Shown here piece after piece: positions 55,110 through 63,338 of a stretch of DNA of 64,000 nucleotides. Both the position numbers and the translations under genes were made by a program. Source of the stretch: Sacculina carcini (taxonomy: Eukaryota > Arthropoda > Thecostraca > Sacculinidae); NCBI GenBank assembly GCA_916048095.2, contig OU696571.1:8361001-8425000 (forward strand). Reading direction: 5' to 3'. How positions within the stretch are numbered: position 1 is the first letter of the stretch; each line of letters opens with the position of its first letter. Under the pieces are notes generated by a model. The model saw only the letters and a list, made by a program, of their open reading frames with translations, did not search any database and had not been told where the DNA came from.

Positions 55110-57312
55110 ATCCTCCTGTCTCCCTATCACTGCTCTGTATCATCTTCCTCCCCATGATATCTATCCCTATTTCTCCTCCGCACTCTCCCATATATATAAT
55201 TGTATGTTTACCATCATCACTCGCTAATCTTCCTCTCGCTCTCCTCCTTGGTCATCTCCTCAGCTTCGTGTACTCAAATATCTTCAACGACGTCTTGAGC
55301 GTACCTGGAGGCGTTCACGATCTTCTTCCGATTGGCTTTTGTTTTGCTCCGCTCGCTCATCTGTCACTTCTGCTCTTTCTGCTGCTAAAAGTAGCTACTA
55401 TAGCTCCAAACTCTCGTCCCTTTCGCGCTCCTCCAAGTCATTGTGGTCCACTCTGAACTCTCTCTGCGGTCTTCACTCTCCTGCTTTCTCCTCTCCTCTA
55501 ACGTCTCCCGAGTTCTCAACATTTTTCTCTGAAAAAGTAAAACTCACACAATCGAATATTCCCACCAATTGTGCTGCTCTCACTCACACTTCCACTCATC
55601 CCCGGTTTACGTCCTTCTCTCACATTGATCTTCATGATATCCTTTCCCTCGTTTCCTGTTCCAAGCTATCCTTCTCACCAGCTGATCCCATCAACATCAA
55701 CATCAACACATCCCTTGCTATCTCCAAATCCCTTCCTTACCTGGTTCCTTATTTCCTGCATCTTATCAACTCCTCTTTTCTTCACGGCCAGTTTCTCGCT
55801 GACAAACATGCAATTGTCCGTCCGATTCTTAAGAAACAGAACCATGACCCTTCTATAATTAGTAACTATCCTCCTATATCTCTTATGAGCTTTGCTTCTA
55901 AACTTTTCGAGTCCGCTATCTCCGCACAACTTTCCCACTTCATCTGCCAGTTTATTGATCCCTTCCAATCCGGGTTTCGAGAAACAGAACCATGACCCTT
56001 CTATACTTAGTAACTATCGTCCTATATTTCTTCTGAGCTTTGCTTCTAAACTTCTCGAGTCCGCTATCTCCGCACAACTTTTCCCCTTCATCTGCCAGTT
56101 TCTTGATCCCTTCGCCCTTATCATTCTACCGAATCAGTTCTTTTTTCTATCTCCAGCGGCATCCTTTCGCACTTCTCGTACCGTCGCTCTGTTCTTCTCG
56201 TTCTTCTCGATATGTCCTCCGCCTTCGACCTTGTTAATCATTCTATCCTAATTCACGACTTCTCTCAACTTGGTATCTCGTCTTCTGCTCTCTCTCTCCT
56301 TAAATCATACCTTTCGGGAAGGACCTACTCTGTCAACTACAATTCCTCTGTATCTGATCCTATCCATCTCTCATCAGGTGTCCCTCAGGGATCTATTCTT
56401 GGTCCAATACTCTTTAATCTTTACATGTCCTCCCTCTGTCCTATCCTTCGTAAGTATTCCATCTCATTTCATATATACGCTGATGACATTCAGTTATATA
56501 TCCCTCTTCTTTTTCCTTCTCCGTGTTTTCTCTCTGACATCCTATCCACCATCTCCTCTTGGGCGTCTTCCCGTCACCTTCTCCTCAACTCGTCCAAGTC
56601 TGAGCTTCTGGTTCTTCACCCTGCTCGTATTCTTCCTCCTCGCTTACCTCTTATCCTATTCTCGACAGTTCGCAATCTCGGAGATATTTTTTACTCTTCT
56701 CTCTCTTCCTCTGACAACATCCTCTATGTCGCCCGCACTTTCCGTCTTATCTTGAGGTCCCTCTATCCTATACGCTCATATCTCGACAGACCTTCCGCAA
56801 TCAAACTTATTCACTCTCATGTATTCTCTAGACTCGTCTATTGTAATTCTTTGTACATCCATGCTCCTCGTCGTTCTCTTAAAATCCTACAACGCGTTAT
56901 TAATCAATCTTGTCGTTTTGTCCTTCATCCTGTTCCTTGTCGTCACACTTCTCAATTTCCTTTTCAATTTCCTTGGCTCGCTATTATTCCACGTATTCAC
57001 TTTCGCCTGTGTTTTCTGATATATATGCTTCTCCACGATCCTCATCAGCCATCCTATCTCCGCATTCTCCTCACTCCTTGCCTCACTACTTCCCGAATTC
57101 CTTTTTCCCTTGTCTGCCCTCGTGCTGTAAATGAATCTCCTTGGACCTCCAAATCATTCTTTTTTTCCGCCCCTCGCCTTTACAACTCCATCCCAGCTTA
57201 CATTACTTCTTATCTTTCCTACAATTCTTTCCGCTCTAAGCTCTCCAAACACTTTTTTGACCTCTCTTTTGACCCAGTCTCTCACACTCTCACACCTTTT
57301 GCATCTCTATAA
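55110..57312 (+). pseudogene. LINE-7 ORF2: RT region, with duplication and frameshifts
   Basis: Continues LINE-7 after LINE-8. 55339-55995 reads the pre-RT and first RT blocks (SLWSTLNSLC, KHAIVRPILKKQNHDPSIIS). 55981-56120 repeats 55833-55980 and shifts the frame. 56212-57312 reads the palm and thumb: SSAFDLVNHSILIH, SGVPQGSILGPILF, YADDIQLYI, then a CR1/L2-type C-terminus ending CPRAVNESPWTSKSFFFSAP, RLYNSIP and KLSKHFFDL. This last 366-codon frame is intact. The same C-terminus occurs in LINE-3. Confidence 0.83.
55833..56128 (+). repeat. 148-bp tandem duplication inside LINE-7 RT
   Basis: The segment from GAAACAGAACCATGACCCTT at 55833 recurs from 55981, with about ten per cent difference. 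Each copy covers the NHDPS...SNYPPISL RT block. The copies differ at several sites, so the event is not recent or the copies recombined with another element. Confidence 0.85.
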
Positions 57313-57645
57313 CCTGTTACTTTAGCCTGTTCTTATTCGTATTCCTTCTCTCATTTGCATGCTTACTTTATCTACGCTATGACTATATTCCCCCGAGTTG
57401 TGTTTGTTGTGTTGTGTTGTCATTACGAGTATGTTTTAGTCGTGTTGTCTTGTCCGTCATGTCCGTCTGTTTTGTATGTTTTGCCCATATTTTGTCTCTA
57501 TATTTATAGTCTTTTATTGCATATTTGTAGTTTACTTCTTTTGCATCTGTCCTGTGAGTTGTATTCCGTGTTCCCAACTGTTAATAATCGTGTCGCGCCC
57601 GAGCTCTTCGGTGCGCTATAACAAATACATGATGACGATGATGAT

Positions 57646-58467
57646 GTGGATATTTTAAATAATTTGTCAGCAGAAGAAAACAAATTCATTGAGTAATAAT
57701 GTGTTTTTTTAAAAAACCCATATTTTTTCCATGAAAAAATGCAATGCTGTCTTTCAAACTGGCTTCAAATTCGTTTTATTAATGTTGTTTAATTCAGAAA
57801 ATGTTGACAACAGAACAACACAAGTTAATTGGTTGGTCAAGTGTTTTTTTGACAAACGTTCATTTAAACTAGCGCTTTTTTAATGAAACAAAGTTTTCTA
57901 AAACAGTATCTATGTAAGATAGATTTGATTGATGTACGTTCAGATACTTTTTGTACAGAAAGTAACTGTAGTGTGAAGTGGAGATGCTTGCGCATTAAGG
58001 CATTTGTATCAGCTGACTGTTTGCGGTGCAGTGTGTTGAGGCGTGGCTTATAGCCTGCGCGTGCGGGTAGCCTGCGTGTGCATGTGTGCGAGCGTGCATG
58101 TATGCTTGTATGTGAACTTGCAGGCATTGATGACGTATTGGCGTATTGTTTTCTGATTGGTTGATTATTGGATGAATGTACAAACGATCGCCTGCACCGG
58201 GCGATTCTCAACGCGTGAACCAGAGAGTGAATGTTGGGCAGTGTGTGTGAAGCGTGCGGCGGTGTTGCGTTGTGTTGAAATGGGATTTACGGCGGTAGCG
58301 GTGGTTTATTGAGTTGTTTGTTCACTCACGGGCTACTGTTATCTTTTGTTATTATCTAAGTATTTATATTCGTTCACTCATAGTAGAAGGCCTAAACACT
58401 TTGTTACATTTGTTTACATTATCCCCCTTGCCCCTCCCCCCTCTGACGTCACCCCCCTCTGACGTCA
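57646..58467. other. Non-coding stretch
   Basis: AT-rich with T-runs to about 57860, then TG-rich sequence between 58020 and 58120. A 115-codon open frame on the minus strand (57864-58211) is rich in Ser, His and Arg, and most of it is complementary to TG repeats, so I do not call it a gene. Near 58430-58465 CCCCCTCTGACGTCAC is duplicated. Confidence 0.5.
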
Positions 58468-59010
58468 CACTTAACCTAACTTTTTTAACCTAACTTTTTT
58501 TCTTCTTTTTTTAACCTAACCTAACTTTTTTAGTTTTTTAACCTAACCTAACTTTTTTTTTTTAACCTAACCTAACTGTTTTCCAACCTAACCTAACTTT
58601 TTTTTTTAACCTAACCTAACTGTTTTTTAACCTAACCTAACTTTTTTAACCTAACCTAACTTTTTTGTGTATACCTAACCTAACTTTTTTTCTTTCTTAT
58701 TCTTCCTTTCTTATTATATTTATTCTATGCCCAACCTAACTTTTTTTATTTCTTATTCTTCCTTTCTTATTATATTTATTCTATGCCTAACCTAACTTCT
58801 TTGTGTATACCTAACCTAACTTCTTTGTGTGTATACCTAACCCAACTTTTTTTTTTTCTTTATTCTATTCCTAACCCGACCCAACCCAACTTTTATTTTT
58901 TATTCTTCCTTTCTTATTATATTTATTCTTTATTCTATGCCCAACCTAACTTTTTTTATTTCTTATTCTTCTTTTCTTATTATATTTATTCTTTATTCTA
59001 TGCCCAACTT
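58468..59010. repeat. Interstitial CCTAA repeats alternating with T-tracts
   Basis: Pairs of CCTAA units (AACCTAACCTAAC) alternate with T6-T9 tracts from 58468 to about 58690. From 58690 to 59010 a longer unit of roughly 55 bp (TTCTTATTCTTCCTTTCTTATT... then ATGCCCAACCTAAC) recurs about four times. CCTAA is the arthropod telomere motif, but the T-tract spacing shows this is not a simple telomere tract. Confidence 0.85.
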
Positions 59011-59192
59011 TTATTTTTTTCCTTTATTTCTATTTTATGTCACGATACTCATTATATTGGGATCGCCAAGTCGATGTTTGGCAGAGACGAGAATATAATA
59101 ATTTTCAATCATACTTGAAATATATATAAAAAAACGGTTTGACTAAATCGGTCGCAAAGACAATGTTCCAATATGACGATGAATCACTCACC

Positions 59193-59446
59193 ACGTTTAT
59201 ATAAAGTGTCTGGTATATGTCAAATACTACGGTAAGGTAATCGGATTAAAATGCCAGATGAATTCATTGGCGTCAAGCCAAGGATGAATATTTTGAATAT
59301 ATTTACCTGATACACAGGTATGGGATTAATACGTTTGCCGGTAACAAAGACCAAATTTACACGCAATTTATGTAAATGTAGCCGAAACGAATGCCTGTGT
59401 ATCACTAGCTACGTTTATATAACGTGTCTGGCTTATGTCAAACACT
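59193..59446. promoter_or_regulatory. Duplicated 36-bp TATA-containing motif
   Basis: ACGTTTATATAA followed by GTGTCTGG and TATGTCAAA-ACT occurs at 59193-59228 and 59411-59446, with five or so mismatches. A second shared phrase, GACTAAATCGG, lies on opposite sides of the two copies. TTTATATAA resembles a TATA box. Position at the edge of the viral-type gene cluster suggests promoters or terminal-repeat elements of that element. This is inference. Confidence 0.45.
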
Positions 59447-59648
59447 GACTAAATCGGTAATTAAAACGCTATTCGACTGTGTCGGAATTGATACAAAAAT
59501 GACTTGCAACGAAATGATTATTGTGTATTTTCACTTGATAAACAACTATGGCAAATATACAAGCGGAAATCTTATTGAGGACACGATTCAGCGAACACAT
59601 CGTGAACACAAATGTTTGTTGATTTTTCGATCAATTTTGATGATGTAA
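59424..59648 (+). CDS. Hypothetical small protein (74 aa), low confidence
   Basis: An open frame of 74 codons starting just downstream of the second TATA-like motif. It encodes a peptide with Thr/Lys/Ile-rich helical stretches (TKSVIKTLFDCVGIDTKMTC) and no motif I recognise. Its last 61 bases overlap the opposite-strand frame 59588-59992. Its composition is not obviously different from the surrounding AT-rich DNA, so it may be chance. Confidence 0.3.
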   Translation: MSGLCQTLTKSVIKTLFDCVGIDTKMTCNEMIIVYFHLINNYGKYTSGNLIEDTIQRTHREHKCLLIFRSILMM

Positions 59649-59992
59649 ATCATATCGTGTGTCTCATACACAATTTCCAGTTCAGCCGACCATGTATCAG
59701 GAACAGAAACACCTTCTTGTAGAGCTTCCGAAAGACACACGTCAAACGATGTGTACTCTTTGTACGATTCGCTGATGATGTGTTTGCTATCTGACGAACT
59801 ACCACCAACATAGCGATAGTTATAATTAGGCACCAGTGTAGCAGGAGAAACACAGCTCATGGTGTTTATACAAAGAAAGATAAACATTGACTGTAAGAGC
59901 GAAATTATCAGACACGGAGTGATGGCGATAATTATGACGCATGCTCCGATAAGTAGTGCAATTAGTCTCAGCCGTGATACGCAGTTGAGCAC
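59588..59992 (-). CDS. Hypothetical membrane protein of the Polinton-like element (134 aa)
   Basis: Not recognised. Residues about 9-45 are strongly hydrophobic (LIALLIGACVIIIAITPCLI followed by SLLQSMFIFLCI), which could form two membrane-spanning helices or a long signal-anchor. A Ser/Glu-rich hydrophilic part with possible Cys pairs follows, and a basic Cys-containing tail (CSRCVR). The start at 59992 faces the start of the next gene (60042) across 49 bp, suggesting a shared divergent promoter. Small membrane proteins are common in such elements, but no family is claimed. Confidence 0.5.
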   Translation of the reverse strand: MLNCVSRLRLIALLIGACVIIIAITPCLIISLLQSMFIFLCINTMSCVSPATLVPNYNYRYVGGSSSDSKHIISESYKEYTSFDVCLSEALQEGVSVPDTWSAELEIVYETHDMIYIIKIDRKINKHLCSRCVR

Positions 59993-60041
59993 GAGACGCT
60001 TGCGGGTGAGGTTGTGTAGCTTTTATCGGGGAATTGTCAAC

Positions 60042-60635
60042 ATGAGTCAGGTGAATACAAACGTTGATACGACCAAGCGGATCCTGCCACTGGAACATCA
60101 TGCGGTCAAGTTTGTTGCTGATACACCGTTCATCTGTGGACACCCACTGGAGCAGAGGATTTGGATTATTTTCGGACGACTGGAAAAACATAGTCAGACA
60201 GATTTCGAACACTTACAAAAACAGCTTACTAATATTATGCAACTGGAGCGATATTTTGATCCCTTTTGGAAAATTCATCGCGGCGCGGTGAGAATGTTCA
60301 CCAACGAGGAGCGTGCACTACAGATTGTGATCGATACAGTTATGAGTCGACCGATGAGAGATGCTGTTCTTGGAGCCGTTGCAGCCGCTGTATCATTTAA
60401 AGTGTTGTCGGTGGCGTTGGTGCGAAGTGACGAGACTCAGATTTACCGGCCGCCCGATGCGACCTGCAACACTATGGAGTGGATGAAGACCATTGTTATG
60501 AGCTACTATGAGTCGCGAAAACAGTACTTGACCGAAACCAAGATTTATCGTGAATTTAAAGCCGACAAAATGAAGATGGTTGTGCACAAAGAGGTTCAAG
60601 GTGAACCACGAAGTAAACGGAACAAAATTTGTTGA
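60042..60635 (+). CDS. Hypothetical protein of the Polinton-like element (197 aa)
   Basis: Not recognised. The frame is open from 59859, but that start would overlap the opposite-strand membrane-protein gene; the ATG at 60042 (MSQVNTNVDTTK) gives a clean divergent arrangement. The protein is mixed alpha/beta in character: a helical segment with many Glu/Gln/Leu (DFEHLQKQLTNIMQLERYF), a small hydrophobic stretch near the middle (AVLGAVAAAVSFKVLSVALV) that might be a membrane or amphipathic helix, and a Lys/Arg-rich C-terminus (EPRSKRNKIC). It is the only clear plus-strand gene in this cluster. It ends about 100 bp before the 3' end of the minus-strand gene group, so transcription converges there. 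Confidence 0.6.
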   Translation: MSQVNTNVDTTKRILPLEHHAVKFVADTPFICGHPLEQRIWIIFGRLEKHSQTDFEHLQKQLTNIMQLERYFDPFWKIHRGAVRMFTNEERALQIVIDTVMSRPMRDAVLGAVAAAVSFKVLSVALVRSDETQIYRPPDATCNTMEWMKTIVMSYYESRKQYLTETKIYREFKADKMKMVVHKEVQGEPRSKRNKIC

Positions 60636-60735
60636 ATTATTCTATATGTACGGTTTACCAATACATTTCGTGATGTGTTACAAGAGTTTGATTATTGCGC
60701 GCGAACAAAAACACACTTTGTTATCGTTCAATTTA

Positions 60736-61260
60736 TTAAAATGGTAGCATGCGCGGTGTACACAGATTCATTGCATACAGCAATTTAGCGAAATGTTGAC
60801 AACGTAAAATACAACAGTTTGTAGGAATGACATGAGTATATGGACACGGTGTGATGTTGGGTAGTACATGTATGTCGCGTGCGTTCATTGATAAATAGTC
60901 GGGTAGGATGTCTTCGAGATTTTCAATATTTAGTTCAAGTAGGTGGGAAAGTCGACGAGCCTTGTCGATACCTTTGGTGTAGATGTGGTCGGGTGCCAGA
61001 CTTTGAATGAGGTAACTTGCGTCGCGCAGCTTTTGTTCATACTTGTGCGTGTTGTAAGGATTGTAATTATATTCCAAGCCGTGTAGGGTCGCCGTCAAAA
61101 ATAGAAAATGCTTGCGTCGCTCAGCGTTGAGTTTCAATTGTGGTGGCGGTAGGATGGTGTGCCACAAGTATCCCGAGCACAGGTCATGCACAACCAATTC
61201 CTTGACAACAAAAGGCGAATCCTTGTGCTGGAAACCGTCACAGTCTACAAGTATGACCAT
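60736..61260 (-). CDS. Conserved Polinton/virus-associated protein, possible nuclease fold (174 aa)
   Basis: The pattern recalls a family found in arthropod mobile elements: VDCDGFQ...FVVKELVV near the N-terminus, LHGLEYNYN in the middle, IYTKGIDKARRLSHLL, and a terminal C-x4-H...CC...C stretch (CPYTHVIPTNCCILRCQHF). The Asp-rich start followed by a Glu resembles the first motif of DEDD-type exonucleases, but the later acidic motifs are not clear, so no activity is claimed. The Met at 61260 is preferred over 61308 because it directly precedes the conserved part and reduces overlap with the protease gene to 16 bp. It is the last gene of the minus-strand group. Confidence 0.6.
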   Translation of the reverse strand: MVILVDCDGFQHKDSPFVVKELVVHDLCSGYLWHTILPPPQLKLNAERRKHFLFLTATLHGLEYNYNPYNTHKYEQKLRDASYLIQSLAPDHIYTKGIDKARRLSHLLELNIENLEDILPDYLSMNARDIHVLPNITPCPYTHVIPTNCCILRCQHFAKLLYAMNLCTPRMLPF

Positions 61261-61691
61261 ACCAGCGCTAAAAGCTGATTGTTGATAGTAGGGTCGGTGG
61301 ATAGGCACGAAACGAAATCTTGCAGATCCCAGTCGGCGTCAAACAATGCAACAAATAGGGCACAGTACTGTCCACACACGTCCGAGTCCGGCGCCTGAAT
61401 GACGCGCGTGTTCAGCACACACTGATTATAGTTTACATGTTTGTTTATAAAATTCACAAACGAGGGATGCCAGACGGGTGAGTTGCCAGACGAGTCGAAA
61501 TATTGGAGATTTTCACCGTCCCAGGCAAACACGACCCAATGCAGACCCGATTGCCAGCGCGGTTGTATATTCACAATAATTGATGTGCGCACACCGCGAG
61601 CAAATGTGAAATGTTTTAGCCGGTCGCACGCCCAAACCCCCCGAAATGTGGCGACTGTGTCGAGCAACCGTTCCAATTCAAGCGCGTTCAT
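61245..61691 (-). CDS. Adenain-type maturation cysteine protease (148 aa)
   Basis: This viral-type protease of the Polinton/adintovirus group is expected to process capsid and core proteins during particle maturation. The pattern fits family C5 (adenain): His51 in SGLHWVVFAWD, Asp66 in YFDSSGN at the acidic position, and Gln99 seven residues before Cys106 in QAPDSDVCGQYC, the same Gln-Cys spacing as in adenain. All active-site positions are present. At 148 aa it is shorter than adenovirus adenain (about 204). Its start overlaps the major capsid gene stop by four bases, so the genes are probably co-expressed. Confidence 0.9.
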   Translation of the reverse strand: MNALELERLLDTVATFRGVWACDRLKHFTFARGVRTSIIVNIQPRWQSGLHWVVFAWDGENLQYFDSSGNSPVWHPSFVNFINKHVNYNQCVLNTRVIQAPDSDVCGQYCALFVALFDADWDLQDFVSCLSTDPTINNQLLALVWSYL

Positions 61692-62977
61692 AGTTGAAAA
61701 TCTGTGCTGACACGTCCCGCACTGTCAATTGTGATTTCGTTTTCAAACGTGGCGTAGATTAGAACGTTAATTGTCTCGGGTAGAGCGTAAGTGAATGCCA
61801 GCTCACACCTCACATTACCTTGTTCACGCGGATGCAAATGATCACCACCACACTGATCCGGAGTCAGATCTACAATAAACAAAGTATAACCAGCCGCATA
61901 ATCATCATGTGTGATATCCAGGCCCTGGTTTTCCGTATCGAGACCGGTACCGTCAAACAGTGACAGATACGATCTCATATATAGACCTTTTGTGAAATCG
62001 GGGCGATAGGGGTGCGTGGGGTACGGCTCGCCATTTATATAGAACTGAAGACTGTTTAGATGGTAGTGGTGAAAATTCCATGGGTTTTTCTGTAGCGATC
62101 CGTGGTACGCTTCAGTGCTTACGAGTCCCAGCAGAATTTGTCGCGGCACTTGTGAGGTGAAAATATTATTCAAAGTTCCACTCATGTTTCCTTTGGGGAG
62201 AGTATATGTTTTCAGTAGAACTCGTGGAATAGGATATCGGGCTGGTGTTTTCGCCAACTGTTTGTGAAAATTCACCCACATCGAGTCGGAAAGCGTTATT
62301 TTCTCGACATGCACACACAGGTCGACAATTTCAATCTTGTATTCTCCCTCGGCACCGAGTAGAGCAAACTGATCAGAGTTTCGAATCAGTTTGAGTTTCT
62401 CCGAAACTGTACCGGGCAATATACGACATTGATGGTTGGTATCCAGCTGTAGCGGTATACAAAAATCAAAAACTTTGCTTCCAGCCACCCATTGTTTGCG
62501 TTCGTTAAAACCAATGTTCAAAAGTTTAACATCATGCAAGTGCCCAGCAGTATCTTTACGCCAAAAACCCGACCGTAAATGACCGTTTTTAGCGTTCTGG
62601 TTATACGACAACAACGTCTCAAGATAGGCACGATAGCCATAGAGTGCGCTGGAATCCGATACAATAGTATCACCAATCTGGTAGTCAATCTGTTTGAAGA
62701 GAGCATGTGGTAGCAGGTTGACAACGCTCACGTTGGCGTCGTCGACGAGTTCGCTACCGTCACGATTGACAACACGTGCTTTGCCATAGAGCTTGGTTTT
62801 TGATGGACGCGTAGACGATTTACCGAGCGCAGGTAAGTGAAATTCAAACGGACCTTCGCTGCTTAGTCGACTCACCGGGTAATATACATGTGTTTTGGAC
62901 GATTTCACACTGGTTTCAAGCACTGGTCGAGAGAATACCTCGGTTATTTCACAAGCGCATTCGTCTACGTTTTGCAT
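61688..62977 (-). CDS. Major capsid protein, hexon-like (F54H12.2-like family), 429 aa
   Basis: Resembles the family annotated in animals as uncharacterized protein F54H12.2-like, which accompanies Polinton/Maverick and adintovirus-type elements and is taken as the double jelly-roll hexon-type capsid subunit. Telling stretches are EVFSRPVLETSV then VYYPVSRL near the start, NLLPHALFKQIDYQIGDTIV, YRAYLETLLSY, WRKDTAGH, and the C-terminal CELAFTYALPETINVLIYAT. The frame is also open to a Met at 63064, but Met 62977 is preferred because the family's conserved N-terminus begins there and overlap with the next gene falls to 29 bp. No stops or frameshifts are seen. The jelly-roll fold is family knowledge, not visible here. 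Confidence 0.85.
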   Translation of the reverse strand: MQNVDECACEITEVFSRPVLETSVKSSKTHVYYPVSRLSSEGPFEFHLPALGKSSTRPSKTKLYGKARVVNRDGSELVDDANVSVVNLLPHALFKQIDYQIGDTIVSDSSALYGYRAYLETLLSYNQNAKNGHLRSGFWRKDTAGHLHDVKLLNIGFNERKQWVAGSKVFDFCIPLQLDTNHQCRILPGTVSEKLKLIRNSDQFALLGAEGEYKIEIVDLCVHVEKITLSDSMWVNFHKQLAKTPARYPIPRVLLKTYTLPKGNMSGTLNNIFTSQVPRQILLGLVSTEAYHGSLQKNPWNFHHYHLNSLQFYINGEPYPTHPYRPDFTKGLYMRSYLSLFDGTGLDTENQGLDITHDDYAAGYTLFIVDLTPDQCGGDHLHPREQGNVRCELAFTYALPETINVLIYATFENEITIDSAGRVSTDFQL

Positions 62978-63338
62978 TGTCAAAGATGTCGCGTTCCTGT
63001 TGACGTCGTTGACCAACACCTTTTCGTTTTGTCGGTCGTCGAGAGACTGATTGACTCGTCGCACGATTTAAACTATTTATACTGGTTCGAAGAAGACGTT
63101 TAGCTTCGTGTCGAGAGCGATTGCGGACGGCTTGACTTGCAGTTTCTCCGTCGAGAACATCTTGCAGTGTGCGTACGCCCGTCTTCAAGGCGGATTTAGC
63201 CAGATGTTTTGTCAGAGGTTGTTTGGCGACAGTTTTGACGGCGGGTATCACCACTCTCATTAAGCCTCTGAAAATACTCCCAAGTCCGCTGCCACGCTGT
63301 ATCATTGGACCTCGAAATATCAACTGAGAATTTGTCAT
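62949..63338 (-). CDS. Core protein, pVI/pX-like, basic (129 aa)
   Basis: A small, very basic protein. It has an N-terminal Gly-rich amphipathic segment (QRGSGLGSIFRGLMRVVIPA), then ALKTGVRTLQDVLDG and an Arg/Lys-rich C-terminus with KRR clusters. Adenovirus pVI/pX-type and Polinton relatives have this layout: a membrane-active amphipathic helix plus DNA-binding basic tail, packed inside the capsid. It starts within the penton-like gene stop (four-base overlap) and ends 29 bp inside the preferred capsid start. The assignment rests on composition, motif and gene position. Confidence 0.75.
   Translation of the reverse strand: MTNSQLIFRGPMIQRGSGLGSIFRGLMRVVIPAVKTVAKQPLTKHLAKSALKTGVRTLQDVLDGETASQAVRNRSRHEAKRLLRTSINSLNRATSQSVSRRPTKRKGVGQRRQQERDIFDNAKRRRMRL

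Larger units (their letters stand above)
49049..57645 (+). mobile_element. LINE-7: pyrimidine-rich CR1/L2-like LINE split by LINE-8
   Basis: The plus strand carries ORF1 (49173-50318), endonuclease (50390-51190), an interruption by LINE-8, then RT (about 55110-57312) and a 3' UTR ending in a GAGCTCTTCGG hairpin-like stretch and a (GAT)n tail (57626-57645). ATGATGTG occurs at both edges and may be the target duplication, but the GAT tail makes this ambiguous. The ORF2 sense strand is strongly C/T-rich, giving Ser/Leu/Phe-rich protein. Several frameshifts and a 148-bp duplication disable it. Confidence 0.82.

Noticed and set aside
57864-58211. 115-codon open frame on the minus strand
   Set aside because: Much of it is complementary to TG-rich low-complexity sequence and has no motif.
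58468-59010. A true chromosome end
   Set aside because: CCTAA units are broken by T-tracts and complete genes continue beyond them, so it is interstitial.
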